From contig CM119265.1 in assembly GCA_051294375.1 (NCBI GenBank), positions 20,866,221 to 20,930,220 of the forward strand: a stretch of 64,000 nucleotides of DNA. The letters are read 5' to 3'. Below are positions 50,650 to 61,431 of the stretch, one piece after another. The DNA comes from Paraspadella gotoi. Its lineage: Eukaryota; Chaetognatha. The translations under genes were made by a program, and so were the position numbers. How positions within the stretch are numbered: position 1 is the stretch's first letter; each line of letters begins with the position of its first letter. The notes beneath the pieces are model-generated. The model saw nothing but the letters and a program-made list of their open reading frames with translations, did no database searches and was not told the origin of the DNA.

Positions 50650-52169
50650 TCCGGCGCCACGGCTTCCCTCCGGTCTTCGTTTCCGTTCGGTTCTTCGCTC
50701 CGCTGCCGCCCTCGCCTCCCGACGGACGATTCAACGTCCGCGGGGACTTCGGCGTCTCCCGCAGGACCGGAGCTAGTGGCGGCGGCGACAGCAGCGGCGG
50801 CGGAAACGTTCAATTCCCTGGAGTGGTTGAGGTGGACTGAAGCAACGTCGCTGGAGTTGGCGGATACGCCAACGTGGCCTCGTTCGCCGCGGAGTCGATC
50901 CTCAGCGTCGACCTCCAGCCTCTCGAGTTCCCCGTCCACCTGAGGACCGACAGGCGGAACCGGCGGCTGAGGAGGAGGCACGTGACCGTGATGGTGATGA
51001 TGATGATGATGATGGTGACCGCCGTGGTGTCCGCCGGGCCCGTGGAGGCCGCCGTGGCCATGGTGGCCGGCATGCCTATGGTGTCCTGCCCCGTGATGTC
51101 CGCCCCCATGATGTCCTCCGTGGCCTCCATGATGCGCGGCGGAGATTCCCGATTCTCGCGGACGATCCGTTCGAGCTTCCCCCGCGTGCCCGCCTTGACT
51201 TCTCGGTGGGTGTCCGAATGCGGTCACGTGGCCAACTGCATGACCAGTACCTCCATCGCTTCCTGGAATTCCCGCGGGTGGGCGATGACCCCATGGGCCA
51301 ACATACGGGGCATGAGCCGAGTAACTTCCATGCCCGTCATATCCAGAGTAACCTTCGTGAGCACCAGACCTCCATAACCAAAGCCTTCGTGGCTCCGTAA
51401 CCTCCATGTCCACCATGTCCTGCGTAACTTCCATGTCCACCGTGACCGCCATGACCTCCATGGGTTACATAACCATGACTTCCGGCATGTCCTGTAACAA
51501 CTCCATGTCCTCCACGGCATGACCACCTGTCCTCCGGTATGTCCCGTAACAAACGCCAGGTCCTCCTCCGCATGTCCACCGTGACCTCCTGTAGCATGTC
51601 CTCTCCCGCCACCGTGACCTCTACACGTGACCTCTCTCGCCACCGTGACTTCCGCCCCGTGACCTCTACCGCCACCGTGACCCTCGTCGCACCGTGACCT
51701 CTTCCTCCGCCTCCGTGTCCGCCTCCGTGACCTTTACGGGCCGCCCTGCCTCTAGAAAATGCTCCAGCCGGACCACCTTGATTTTCACTGCATTGACGGC
51801 CTTAGAGAAACTCGACGTCCGGTTGAGTCGAGAAGTGGCTTCGTTCGTTTTCAGATAACTCGGCGCTCCAGCGGCGGGCGGCGATCTCGCTACGGGCCCT
51901 GCTGCTTCGTGGCTGGAGTCCTCGGCGGCGTCTCTCTTGAACCTCGAGATGGCAAGGAGCTTTACACTTCTCGCTCCCCTTGCCGCGGAGTAGGTGGCCG
52001 TAGGAGAGAAAAAACATCTTGACGAAATCCACTGCCGGAAAAAATTAACATTTAAAACAAAAAGACATTCCGCATAAAATCGAAAGTAAAATTGAAAGGT
52101 TCATCGTCCTTACTTGCGCAGAAAAGACGATCAAAAAGAAGAACAACGAGGTTTTCAGATTTTTCCCAT
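49872..52169 (-). CDS. Secreted, GPI-tail His/Gly- and Asp/Glu-rich repeat protein (frame broken)
   Basis: Unrecognised family. Exon 1 (52169-52114) would encode signal peptide MGKNLKTSLFFFLIVFSAQ before a CAA/GTAAGG donor, but one A must be missing from the A-run near 52161-52165: as written, ATG is followed by a stop. Exon 2 starts at 52031 after CCGGCAG and reads an Ala/Ser/Arg-rich segment, then a Gly/His-rich repeat block (RKGHGGGHGGGGRGHG type) in which the sensible frame shifts at least six times between 51785 and 51361. From about 51360 to the stop at 49872 the frame is intact: more Gly/His repeats, a ten-His run, NxS/T sites, an AAAAVAAA stretch, poly-Asp blocks, and two near-identical 32-residue units starting DYRHPDYYDW, 95 residues apart. 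The last residues, FDLIAFLIFVAGFLHSSLAF, are hydrophobic to the stop, a GPI-signal pattern. Metal or calcium binding is inferred from composition. A pseudogene is possible. Confidence 0.6.
50078..50465 (-). repeat. Two-copy internal coding repeat, 285-bp spacing
   Basis: The segments coding DYRHPDYYDW-x-MDDYAGYYEE and ELEELKKNMSES occur at about 50363-50459 and 50078-50174, exactly 285 bases apart. They are almost identical at the DNA level, including third codon positions, which indicates recent duplication or gene conversion. The sequence between them differs. Confidence 0.9.
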
Positions 52170-53110
52170 TTTTTTTCTTTCAGTGAAAGTCTGAAAATAC
52201 AACAAAAAAATAACGACTGCGGAGTAACCGATTAGGGCCGCTTAGACGCACATTAATTTGCTTAATTAGGAGAATAATTAACGGAATTCTATTATTTCGA
52301 GGCGGCCGCCGCGTCCTAATTAAAAAAGAAAAACTTTTTTTTGGGTCGATCTGTCAGTTCCGTTTATATCCGGGAAAATTGAGTTAAAAACATTAGCAGT
52401 ATTTGCTTTTTAAAGTTAATTGGAAGTCGACGAAAAAAAACTATTATTGATAGTTCAAGTTAAAAAAAAAGCACCAATGGCCGGTGATGAACGGTTGTGG
52501 ATTTTAGTCCACCATAATAAAATGAATAATGATTATTATTTAATAAAAATATTGTTTCAACTCTATATACAATTATAAAATTATATCACGCCCGATCTAC
52601 ATTATTTTTTACATGGTCTTTGACAACTTTGTTTAAATCCTAGGTTATCTATATTTTAGTAATACTAATAGTATCATTACATTTTTACTTTATAGTATTT
52701 ATCAACAAACATTGTTTGGAGTCGATTTAAAAAAAAAAACCGAGTAAATTTGATTTAAGAAGAAATTTCGCAACTGGTGGCCCAAATCGTCGTAGATGTT
52801 TTGCGATTTTGCGTCGATTCAACCGCGAGAACAAAGCCATTGACTCACCCAGATTATTTCTCGGTCGCGGACGAAGAGTTGCAGCGGCCTTTTTCATAAT
52901 AAACGTGTCAAAAATCAGAATACTTTCCTTAGTTGGTCTGTCGGTCTCTAGACTATCTATTGTAAAGTTTTAACTCATTTACCAACTTTATAAATTCGAT
53001 CTAATACACGAAATAGAATAGAAATAACTATAGAGTTGTACCTAGAATGAATTTATTACATTTAAATTAATTCATCAAGAATGTGAAATAATTTTTTGTA
53101 ATCTCTATAT
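52170..53110. other. Intergenic, AT-rich
   Basis: 5' flank of the secreted-protein gene and 3' flank of the transporter gene. No exon or repeat family seen. Confidence 0.5.
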
Positions 53111-53111
53111 T

Positions 53112-53117
53112 TTTATT
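53112..53117 (-). promoter_or_regulatory. Polyadenylation signal AATAAA for the transporter gene
   Basis: TTTATT on the plus strand gives AATAAA about 26 bases past the transporter stop codon. A second AATAAA lies at 53052-53057. Confidence 0.45.
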
Positions 53118-53142
53118 CGAAGCGCATTTGGATATTCTGAAA

Positions 53143-54207
53143 TCATTTCGATTCATTCACATCAATCTCATTCGCTTCATCTTTCCCCATTCCCCCATCA
53201 AGAAGAGGCAAGGAATCTTCTTTCTCCTTCTCTCTCGCGCAACCTTTCGCCACGATCACGACGACTATAGATACGAAGATGACGGCGACGCCGAATCCTT
53301 CCAGAGTCGTCAGCGTCTCTCCGAAAAACGCCAAGGACATCAACGACGTCGTCGCGATGTTCCCGGAATTGATGAGGCTGCCCAAGAGGCCGGCCAGGCC
53401 GTCGTCGAACCATTCCAACTCGTAGCAGCCGACCTGCTGCGACAATCGGTAGATGGTGGAGAGGACTCCGACGAGGAAGACGTCTCCGAGACCGACAAGC
53501 GAAGCCGTTTCGAAAGCCTCGGCGCCGCCGGCGACGGCGAGACACACGGCGGCGACGCTCGTACTGCAAATCACGCGTAGGACGAGAAAGTTGGACCAGT
53601 GGGCGTCTTTCGTGGCGCCGAAAAAGTAAGGAAAGGAGAGGATTATTCCCGCTTGCAAAACGGCGAAGACGTAACCGTAGACGGGCGCGTCGATCGGCTC
53701 GTCGAAGAGAAACGGCGGATGCGTCACCAGCACGAGACCGATCATCGCGGCGACTATACCGCATCCGTCGATAAAGGTGACGCATTTGCCATGCAGCAAC
53801 GCCGTCAACGCTGGCGTGAAGAAGAACCCGGCGCCCGTGATGGCGCTGAAGACGCCGAGCGGCATGACGTCCGCGCACGCGCGCCACAGGATGAAGTTGA
53901 AGTTAATGAGGAGACCGAGGAGGATGAAGATCGCCCACCGCTTCGCCGATTTCACCGTCCAGTTCCTCCAGGCGAAGGGGAAGAGGGGGACGGTGCCCAG
54001 AGTCTCGCCCACGAAGAGAGCGACGAAGGCGACGGGCGTCGAGAGGGACGCCGAGTCGCGAAAGATCATTGTGCAGAGGCTGACCAAGATGCAGTAGGAG
54101 ACGTTGAAGAAAACTCCCCATAACAGGCTGGACAGCTCTCTCGCCATGAGGGGGGGTTTGTGGTTGAAAAACCGATTGCGGGGGGCTAAGACGGAAATGA
54201 GAAACAT
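53143..54207 (-). CDS. EamA/DMT-superfamily transporter, SLC35G-like
   Basis: A single open frame of 354 codons encodes a polytopic membrane protein with about ten hydrophobic segments in two EamA-type halves. This is the architecture of drug/metabolite transporters and nucleotide-sugar-transporter relatives. The segment with MPLGVFSAITGAGFFFTPAL followed by a Lys-Cys loop, GLVLVTH and PPFLF (residues 164-168) matches the SLC35G pattern at the end of the first half. The second half contains LGDVFLVGVLSTIYRLS and FFGETLTTLEGFGVAVIFVS. The C-terminal tail is short, charged and cytosolic, with a dileucine-like EDSLPLL motif. Start 54207 has A at -3; the in-frame ATG at 54147 (MARELSSLLW) gives 334 residues and is equally consistent with the family. 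No intron is seen. Substrate unknown. Confidence 0.87.
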   Translation of the reverse strand: MFLISVLAPRNRFFNHKPPLMARELSSLLWGVFFNVSYCILVSLCTMIFRDSASLSTPVAFVALFVGETLGTVPLFPFAWRNWTVKSAKRWAIFILLGLLINFNFILWRACADVMPLGVFSAITGAGFFFTPALTALLHGKCVTFIDGCGIVAAMIGLVLVTHPPFLFDEPIDAPVYGYVFAVLQAGIILSFPYFFGATKDAHWSNFLVLRVICSTSVAAVCLAVAGGAEAFETASLVGLGDVFLVGVLSTIYRLSQQVGCYELEWFDDGLAGLLGSLINSGNIATTSLMSLAFFGETLTTLEGFGVAVIFVSIVVVIVAKGCAREKEKEDSLPLLDGGMGKDEANEIDVNESK

Positions 54208-56996
54208 TGTATTGATCAACGTTAAAAGCCCCAAATTTTAATAATCTCTGAGAATTAAAATGTCCGGTTAATTTTGTAGGATTAGTATTAAGTCGAAGCT
54301 ACTTTAAAGGGATTAATCATTAACGTAAAAACAACAAAAAAAAATGAATAAAATATATCATTTACGATGAAAAAAAAGAATGAATGAATGAATTTACTCA
54401 TGCATGAACTAATTTTTTTTACATATAACAAATAGATAAATACTTAAGTGCATAATATAAATTCATGGTCGCGACTTCGCCGCAACGGCGTTTATTTTTA
54501 ATCGTAAATAAACAAAAGAGCCGAAATCCCGAAGAAGCTTCTTATTTTCGATGTTGACAATAAAAAAGGAGCAGTCACGATCAATTGAATGAAGATTGTG
54601 ACGTTTAATTCAACTCACCTCCTTTGACTTAACTCAGATCCTTACCTTTTATTTCTCGATTTTAATCCGTGAAAAAATGACACGGGGGAAAGGGTTCGGT
54701 TCAAGTTTAGTGACGGGTCACAAAGAATGAAGATTTACTTTTTATTTTTAGTTCTTATTGTCTGACAGCGAGACAAGTCTATCCGAAACTTTTTCGTCAA
54801 ATAACGCCGAAGGAGAATGTAAGTCGAGTTACTTTGAAATATAAGGTTATCCAAACAAAGCCGTTAGTTGCTATTTATTTTGTGAAGAATAAATAACTAA
54901 TATTTCGTGAATTGGGGATTGCGGATTGAACCGCAGTTTTTACGGAATCCAAAGATTTTACCTCTACAATAAATTAACTTTATTCGACATTTACGGCATT
55001 TGAGATTTAGAAAACCTTGCTCCATGTTAAAGCCAGTTTATCCTACGGCCGACGTATCGAACGCGCGACCCTCGAGGCGTAGATAATAATAAACCTTTTC
55101 TACACAGATTGTCAATCTGCATACTATAATATAGTATAAAGTATTTAGGAGAATAAACAAAAATTTCGTTAGTTTAGCAACAAAGGATAAAGTATGAAGT
55201 AGAAAAATTCTTTATTAGCAGGTGTTTATTAAGCAGAAAGCATGACATTTAAGGAGTGCAGACATGTATCTAAATAAAAGTCAATCGGACAGATACACAG
55301 ACACACAGACAGTCAGTATCAGAATGGGAATTTAATACCTCAGTAATGTAATTTCGTCAAAGGTTTTTTTTGGGACGGAAAAAATGCATAAAACATAAAT
55401 TTAATATACTCAATAACCCTAAAGTTCTTTTCAATTACCATATCAATTTACAAATTACTGACCACGACCCGACGCCGAGAAAAAAAAGATTTGTGCGAGT
55501 TCTAAATCAAAAACCCTGCGCTTTTACGAATTTTCTCTCTCGCGCGCAAAATGCGAAAAGGTTATCGCCCACTATCCACTTTTCTAATCATTTTGAATCA
55601 AATCGTTCGATTGAATAAATTTTGTATTTTCAATTTCACATATGCCCGCCTTCGCCTCGCGACATTTTTTTTTTTTTTTTCATCTTCTGGGTCGAGAGAA
55701 ACGTGACTCACATGTGAAACGACCCGTCCGGGATTTTCTCCTTCCTCCAAATTCCTCCATTTTTTTCCTCCTCTTCTTTCTCCTCCTCCTCCTACTCCTT
55801 TCCTCCTTTCCTCCTCCTCTTCCTCCTCCTCCCGGTCTCCCGTCTCTAATCCAGGATCGCCCCTCAGTCCATCCTCCTCCTTTTCATGTTTTTCCTTCTT
55901 CCGAACAAAAAAACTTTTTTTTTCCTTCCTTGTCTTTTTTTGTCTCTCTATCTCTCTCTCCCTAGTTATTGTGGTTTTTTGGATGTGCCAGTGAAAAAGT
56001 TATTCTTTATCGAACCTCGAAACTACGTTTTGTCCGTCTGTGTCTCTATCACAACGCTCACACATTCTCACACGCGCTACGAATTAAAAAAAAACACAAA
56101 AAACCAACATTTCTGTCTCTATCCGTCTCTTATGAATAAAGTCGGGAAGACTTTTCCCTCTCTCTCTCTCTCTATCGTTCGATTCGCGTCTCTGACGTCT
56201 TTGTCGTTACATTTTTTCCCCGTCGAATAACGAGACGAAGTCCCCTTTCCTCGGATTACGTTCCTTCTTTCAAAATCGCGTGTTCTTCTCCCACCGTCTC
56301 TCTCTCTCTCTCTCTCGCTGTTAAAAAAAGAAAAATAAAAAACCCAACAAGAACCCCCCTATCCTCTTGTATTCGGTTCGCCGGCATTTTGCCCAAAAAA
56401 AAGAAACGAGTTCTCGTCTCTGTCTCCATCTCTCTGTCTCTCTCTTTCTCCCTGCTTCTCTTCATATCTCTTCATCTCAGTTTCTCCCATCCCTCGTCCT
56501 CCTTCCGTTCAGACTTCGCGTCCTTAGAAAAATTAATATTTAAAAAATAAACAAATATTTGAATATAATCAAACGCCGCTTCTGTTTCTTCTATATTTAA
56601 AAATAACCAACGCCTAAAAAACAGTATTACAGCGCCTCTCGTGTCGTAGTGCGGGCATTCTTATCCAAAAATGAGCAATACTCACTTCTAGTGCCTCCTT
56701 AATCCTTAGCTTTCGATCTTTGCTAATCGCTAACCCGCTCGCCGGGGTGTGTGTACCTAAAGATATCAAATTTTTTGCGTTATTATTTAACTAAAAACAA
56801 TAAACAGACTACGAAATAAATATAGGAATTGAACTAATTTTAAAATTCGTGACTCCGTTCCTTCGCTACGGGATAATTTTTTTGTTCTTGCCGTCATAAC
56901 GTTTTCGTTTCCGGTTCTGATTGAGCTTAAAACGCCGAAAGCGTCCCCTCGCCCTTGGCCGGATTATTGTAAATAAACAATCGCGTATCGGCGACG
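54208..56996. other. Intergenic
   Basis: AT-rich, then pyrimidine-rich from 55640 to 56500. Short CT runs near 55945 and 56300. No exon supported apart from the 5' exon that begins at 56997. Confidence 0.5.
55020..55100 (-). mobile_element. Possible tRNA-SINE fragment
   Basis: The minus strand reads GGGTCGCGCGTTCGATACG, similar to a tRNA T-arm with its GTTCGA loop (B box). No matching A box was found upstream at the right distance, so this is at best a fragment. Confidence 0.3.
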
Positions 56997-57421
56997 ATGA
57001 TTTGGTGAGTGACCTTGAGGGGATTCACGCGTTTTCACGCCGGAAAGAAGCGTGAAAACTGCGGGGAAGAGACAGATGAGAATAATGTTTTCACAGTCCT
57101 GTGATTCCTCGCTGTTTCGTGAGATTGATAAAAGCCAGACCGCATTTACAAATCTAATTTCGACGTTAATATCTTTTTTTTTTCCTTCCCACCCCCAATT
57201 CTCTTTCCTTCGTCACTCCACACCCCACTTCCCCTCCAACCACCCTCTCCGCAGCCTGGAGGAGTTGACGGGCGTGTCGGTGCGCACGATGGTGGAGGTG
57301 GGTGCGTCGACGTCTCTGCTCCTCTACTTCTACAACCGACACTTCGAATGGTTCGCCGCTGCCGTCCTATCCTTCTACCTCCTCCTCTGGTGGAAGAAGC
57401 TCAGCCATTCTTCTTTGTGGG
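56997..57421 (+). CDS. Small membrane protein, first two coding exons
   Basis: Unrecognised protein. Exon 1 (56997-57004) supplies ATGATTTG before a strong GTGAGT donor, and an in-frame TAA lies upstream. Exon 2 (57255-57421) follows TCTCCGCAG and joins in phase, giving MICLEELTGVSVRTMVEVGA, then LLLYFYNRHFEWF and AAVLSFYLLLWWKKL, ending at GGGG/GTAAGA in phase 1. Two hydrophobic stretches flank an aromatic-rich turn, suggesting a hairpin membrane protein. Two continuations are possible. One uses the acceptor at 58185 (open for 110 codons to 58517). The other uses the acceptor at 58669 (22 codons to a stop at 58735, with AATAAA at 58749), giving an 80-residue protein. The choice between them is unresolved. 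Confidence 0.55.
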
Positions 57422-58185
57422 GTAAGAGCCTGCTCCCCTTTAATCTTAAGCACCTTTGATATTAGCCCTCAGCGTTCCACCATCGTTCCTTAGCTCTTAA
57501 CACTTAGCTCTTTACCCTCTTTACATCACTTATAACTCGTCATCCGTCCATCTGAATTCTTTATCTTCCTTACCATTAAACTCATCCCTAAGCACTTAAA
57601 CCTAAAACCCTTCTCCCTTAGCCCTTAGCTCTTCTCCCCCTTATCTTTAAGTTCACCACCCTCATCCCCTTGATTCTCAACCCCTCTATCTTAAATTCAT
57701 CCCTCAGCCCTTAATTCTAAGCCCTTCTCTCTTAGCGTGAGCGTGAGCCGCGGCCAAAAGCCGCTGATAAAGAGACTCGGGTTTCATTCTCGCGCTAGCA
57801 GAAAGAGAGAATCTTGGTCGACCAATATGTATATATAGTTGGAATACCGCATTTACGCTATAGGGCAAATATCGAGGAGGGTTCACGTATACTTTTTTTA
57901 AATTAAAATAAAATTCACCGAGTCGCTTTTCGCTCAACGTCTTAATTTGACAATTTAGATTTGCCAATTCGATTTAGTTTTTAGCCAATTTTACCATTTT
58001 CCATAAGCGCCGACCGAGTGAACTAATTTGTAAAACCTTCCTCACTTCCGCTCAACATCAAGCATCCCTTCACCAATCCCCAGACACCTCTCCATCACTT
58101 CACAATCACCTCGCCAATGAACTTTCGCGTTGGAAGTTTACCACTACTTCAAATAATCCTGCTCCCTCTTCTCTCAGTCTCTTAG
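57422..58185. other. Intron or intergenic, AT-rich
   Basis: Degenerate CTTAGCCCTTAA-type repeats run from about 57440 to 57730. A GCGGC...GCCGC hairpin lies near 57750-57768, about 60 bases from a TATATATA on the minus strand; this is not enough to call a small RNA. Confidence 0.4.
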
Positions 58186-58517
58186 TCCCGCGACGCGCGC
58201 CCATTTGGTCGGTTCCGGCCAATCAGAAAATTCCGGTCATCAATCTGAGATCTGGGTCGATTCGTCGCCGGCGGAACGTGACGCGGTGCGGCGCCGGTCG
58301 AACGCATAAAGTCGAACGCGCGAGGAAAGATGAGATGGAGACACAAGCTCGTGTTGCGAGAGGGTGTCAAGAGGACAAAGGAACGACAGAGGGCGTCTTA
58401 GTGCATATATACTGTCAAAGAATCAAAGCACTCTTAGCTAATCTGAAATTTTTCGGCGACCTCCGTGGTTCCGGTGGTTTTTGGGTCATGCTCAACAGAT
58501 CAAAGATCAATTTTTAA
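58186..58517 (+). CDS. Alternative third exon of the small membrane protein gene
   Basis: A strong polypyrimidine tract ending CTCTTAG precedes a frame that stays open for 110 codons in exactly the phase left by the exon at 57421, to a TAA at 58515. The translation is basic and Arg-rich at first, then AKLLANLKFF-like near its end (IKALLANLKFFGDLRG). The 5' part is CpG-rich and contains GGCCAATCAG, so it might instead be a promoter. Confidence 0.3.
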
Positions 58518-58669
58518 ACAAGATTGACACGAAGGTCGTCGGGACCCGAGTCCGCGCCAAACTGCGACAGACCACACGGCAATGATCACGTGATACGGGT
58601 AGGTCCAACACCTGACACCGGTCGACTTGACACGCGGCGCAAAAGACCGTAACTTTTTTCGTCTCTTAG

Positions 58670-58737
58670 CCGATGTCTCCTTCCAATGCCAATCCGCCGA
58701 CTCAAGCCAACTTTTTTATGTCCGTCTTATCTTCTGA
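58670..58737 (+). CDS. Alternative terminal exon of the small membrane protein gene
   Basis: Acceptor CGTCTCTTAG, then in phase DVSFQCQSADSSQLFYVRLI before a TGA. AATAAA begins 12 bases after the stop, an unusually short 3' untranslated region that could still function. Confidence 0.35.
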
Positions 58738-58748
58738 TCCTTTAATGC

Positions 58749-58754
58749 AATAAA
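58749..58754 (+). promoter_or_regulatory. Possible polyadenylation signal AATAAA
   Basis: AATAAA downstream of both candidate ends of the gene that starts at 56997. Confidence 0.4.
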
Positions 58755-59397
58755 AATGAGTTGGGGGGGGTGGGAACGAGAGAGGACGAATTCTTATCTC
58801 CATCTGGAGACGAGAAGAAGTGGGAGTGGCGACCGACGCGAGGACACGATATGTCGGATAGCGACCCTTTTTTTTAGGTGTTTTACTATTTACAGTATAA
58901 ATTGCTACTATACTGATTAATCTTTATAATAATATTATTGCTATTGCAGTCATCAAAAAAAAAGAATGATTAAGAATGTAATAAAACTCTTTTTCGTTTT
59001 CTCTAAATTTTATTCCGACTCACAAATGAAAACTCTTTCTTTGTCGGCGCAGTCTCTATTTGCCGATTCTAACTTCCAAAAAATTCCATTTGCATTTTTT
59101 TGGAATTGGAATTCTTGGAAAAAAAATTCTTAATGATGGGTGTCGGGGTTTTAGTGAAAAATTAACTTCTAGGTTGCCTTTTTTTATACTTGTGTACATT
59201 AGAGAATATACATAGTAGTAGGGACGATCCTAATCTCTCCTTGCCCGTAGGATAGGACAATTTATAGTAGAATGCTTCGGTGCTGTGAAAAATAAGTTGA
59301 TGTAAGCGACATTTATAAGACTGAACCCTATTTGAAAATCCGCTGGGGGGAAAGGAAAAAGGCTGGGCAAATGAAAAATCGACGGGAAACAGAAAAA
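58755..59397. other. Intergenic, no feature seen
   Basis: AT-rich DNA without supported exons. Confidence 0.5.
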
Positions 59398-59400
59398 GAG

Positions 59401-59482
<82 letters not shown>
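59398..59482. repeat. (GA)n microsatellite
   Basis: GA array with single-base interruptions. An (AAAG)n array follows at about 59555-59625. Confidence 0.94.
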
Positions 59483-59487
<5 letters not shown>

Positions 59488-59554
59488 AGAGTTAGACAAG
59501 GAGAGAAAGCGTGAGAGTGAAAAGAAGTAGAGAAAGAGCGAAAAGAAAGAAAGA

Positions 59555-59565
59555 AAGTAAAAAAA

Positions 59566-59621
<56 letters not shown>

Positions 59622-59625
59622 AAAA
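59555..59625. repeat. (AAAG)n microsatellite
   Basis: About 17 AAAG units. An AAAT run follows at 59657-59678, then further interrupted AAAG and GA runs to about 59800. Confidence 0.94.
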
Positions 59626-59733
59626 AGAAAAAAAGAAAAGAAAAGAAAATTTAAAAATAAATAAATAAATAAATAAAGAAAACAAAGAAAGAAAGAAGAA
59701 AGAAAGAAAGAAAAAAATGTAAAAAAGTGAGCA

Positions 59734-59764
<31 letters not shown>

Positions 59765-59800
59765 AAATGAGATAGTTTCTAAGAGAGAGAGAGAAAAAAA

Positions 59801-61075
59801 GAAAAGAAGAAAAAAAAGGAAAGAGGGAAAAGTGACAGCTAACAAGCGCCGACTTGGTTTCTTCTCTCCTTTTCCTCCTTTTCCTTCTGAATTTCGCTTC
59901 CTCCCTTTCCTCCGCCTCCTTTTTCCGTCGCCCGCACGAAACTGTCCATTTGGCCAAATTTGGTCCTTGACATTTAACCTCGTCTGACCTCCTGTCGTGG
60001 CAGGCCGGTTCGGAGCCAATCCGTCTCTGGCTCGATTAGACCGAATTTCTTCCCTTCCTTCTCTTTTTCTTCTTTTTTTACTTGTCTTTTTACTTCTCTT
60101 TTCTCTTGTCTCAACGAGTTTTGTATTTTTTTAAAATTGTATTTTATTTTTCGTTTTTTATTTCATGTCTTGATATTTTTTTTCTCTCTTTCTTTTTATT
60201 TTTATTATTTTTTTCTTTCTTAATTTTATCCAACGTCTTTTTTATATTTTCTTTGTTTCGTTGTTTCTTTCTTTGTTTCTTTGTTTCTTTCTTTGTTTTT
60301 TTTTCTATTTTTCTTTGTTTATTTCTTTCTTGCTTTCTTGCTTTCTTTTTTTCTTTATATTAACGAGGTTTAAAAATATTATAAATAATAAAATTCTATT
60401 TCACGGAAAGAATGATGTCAAAATATCATTTGCATATTGCAGTAATATATATTTAGCTTGGTTGTTTTCTTTCTGGTGAAATAATCTTGATACCCTGAAA
60501 AAAACGAGGATTCTTCAAATTGCCAAAATATAGTAAAATCTTTTCGGATTCTCCTTTCAAAACTTTTAAGACTAAATAATTAAACGAGAAAAATTCAATT
60601 GTTCATCATTGTTATCGTCTTGCTCAAGCTATATTAAGACACTAACTTTGGGCGTCTCACGAGTGACCATGAAATAAAATTTGACTCTCTAACCATTTTG
60701 GTGAGAACGATTTTTGTCGTAAAGTTACTCTCTGAGAATCGTACGTATTTTTTCTGACGTATAGTCGTTTATAGTAATAGATTTTATTTATCTTTACAAT
60801 TTCATAAATAGTTATTAAAAAAACAAAATTCTCTCAAGCGAACTCAACCGAGTCACCGAGACATTATTACAACGTCTGGAAATAAAATTGCCTGACGTTT
60901 CAATGTTCGTCTCCCTCTCTCATTTTATCTTTTATGTTTTCTTTCTCCCCTCTCTTTCCCAAGGTTCAGATCCAGATTTAGATTAAAAAACTCTGTTACT
61001 TGAGACGTCGTATTTTTGCTGGATCAGCAGTCTATGTTCTGGTCTTTCAATTTTTGTTATCTCATTGATTAATTC
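59801..61075. other. Non-coding, pyrimidine- then AT-rich
   Basis: T-rich TTTC/TTTG runs at 60060-60360, then AT-rich DNA. No gene seen. Confidence 0.5.
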
Positions 61076-61076
61076 A

Positions 61077-61155
<79 letters not shown>

Positions 61156-61156
61156 C
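61076..61156. repeat. (TTGA)n microsatellite
   Basis: About 20 ATTG units with one phase shift near 61115. Confidence 0.95.
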
Positions 61157-61216
61157 GTGATCGATCGATGATATGATTTGATTGGATTGATTGACAAATC
61201 GTTTATTTTTGTTTAC

Positions 61217-61258
61217 CTGTCCGGAACCATTGGTAATGAAGACCGCACCGACCATCTC
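61217..61258 (-). CDS. Candidate 42-bp microexon
   Basis: On the minus strand AGTATTTTTAG precedes and CAG/GTAAAC follows a 42-base in-frame segment reading EMVGAVFITNGSGQ. Both splice sites are good and the length is a multiple of three. No neighbouring exon was found, so the gene is unknown. Confidence 0.3.
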
Positions 61259-61360
61259 CTAAAAATACTGGCAGACGCGCGACGCCATCTACGCCGGATG
61301 AGATCCCCATTTCCCGCTCTCTTCGAAAAAACCGGAAAGCATGAGTCATTCTCGGGGAGA

Positions 61361-61376
61361 GAGAGAGGAGAGAGAG

Positions 61377-61431
<55 letters not shown>

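Noticed and set aside
57740-57850. Small RNA gene suggested by TATATATA and a GC hairpin on the minus strand
   Set aside because: Hairpin and TATA-like string are both short and common. No Sm site, box motif or terminator pattern of a known RNA class was found.
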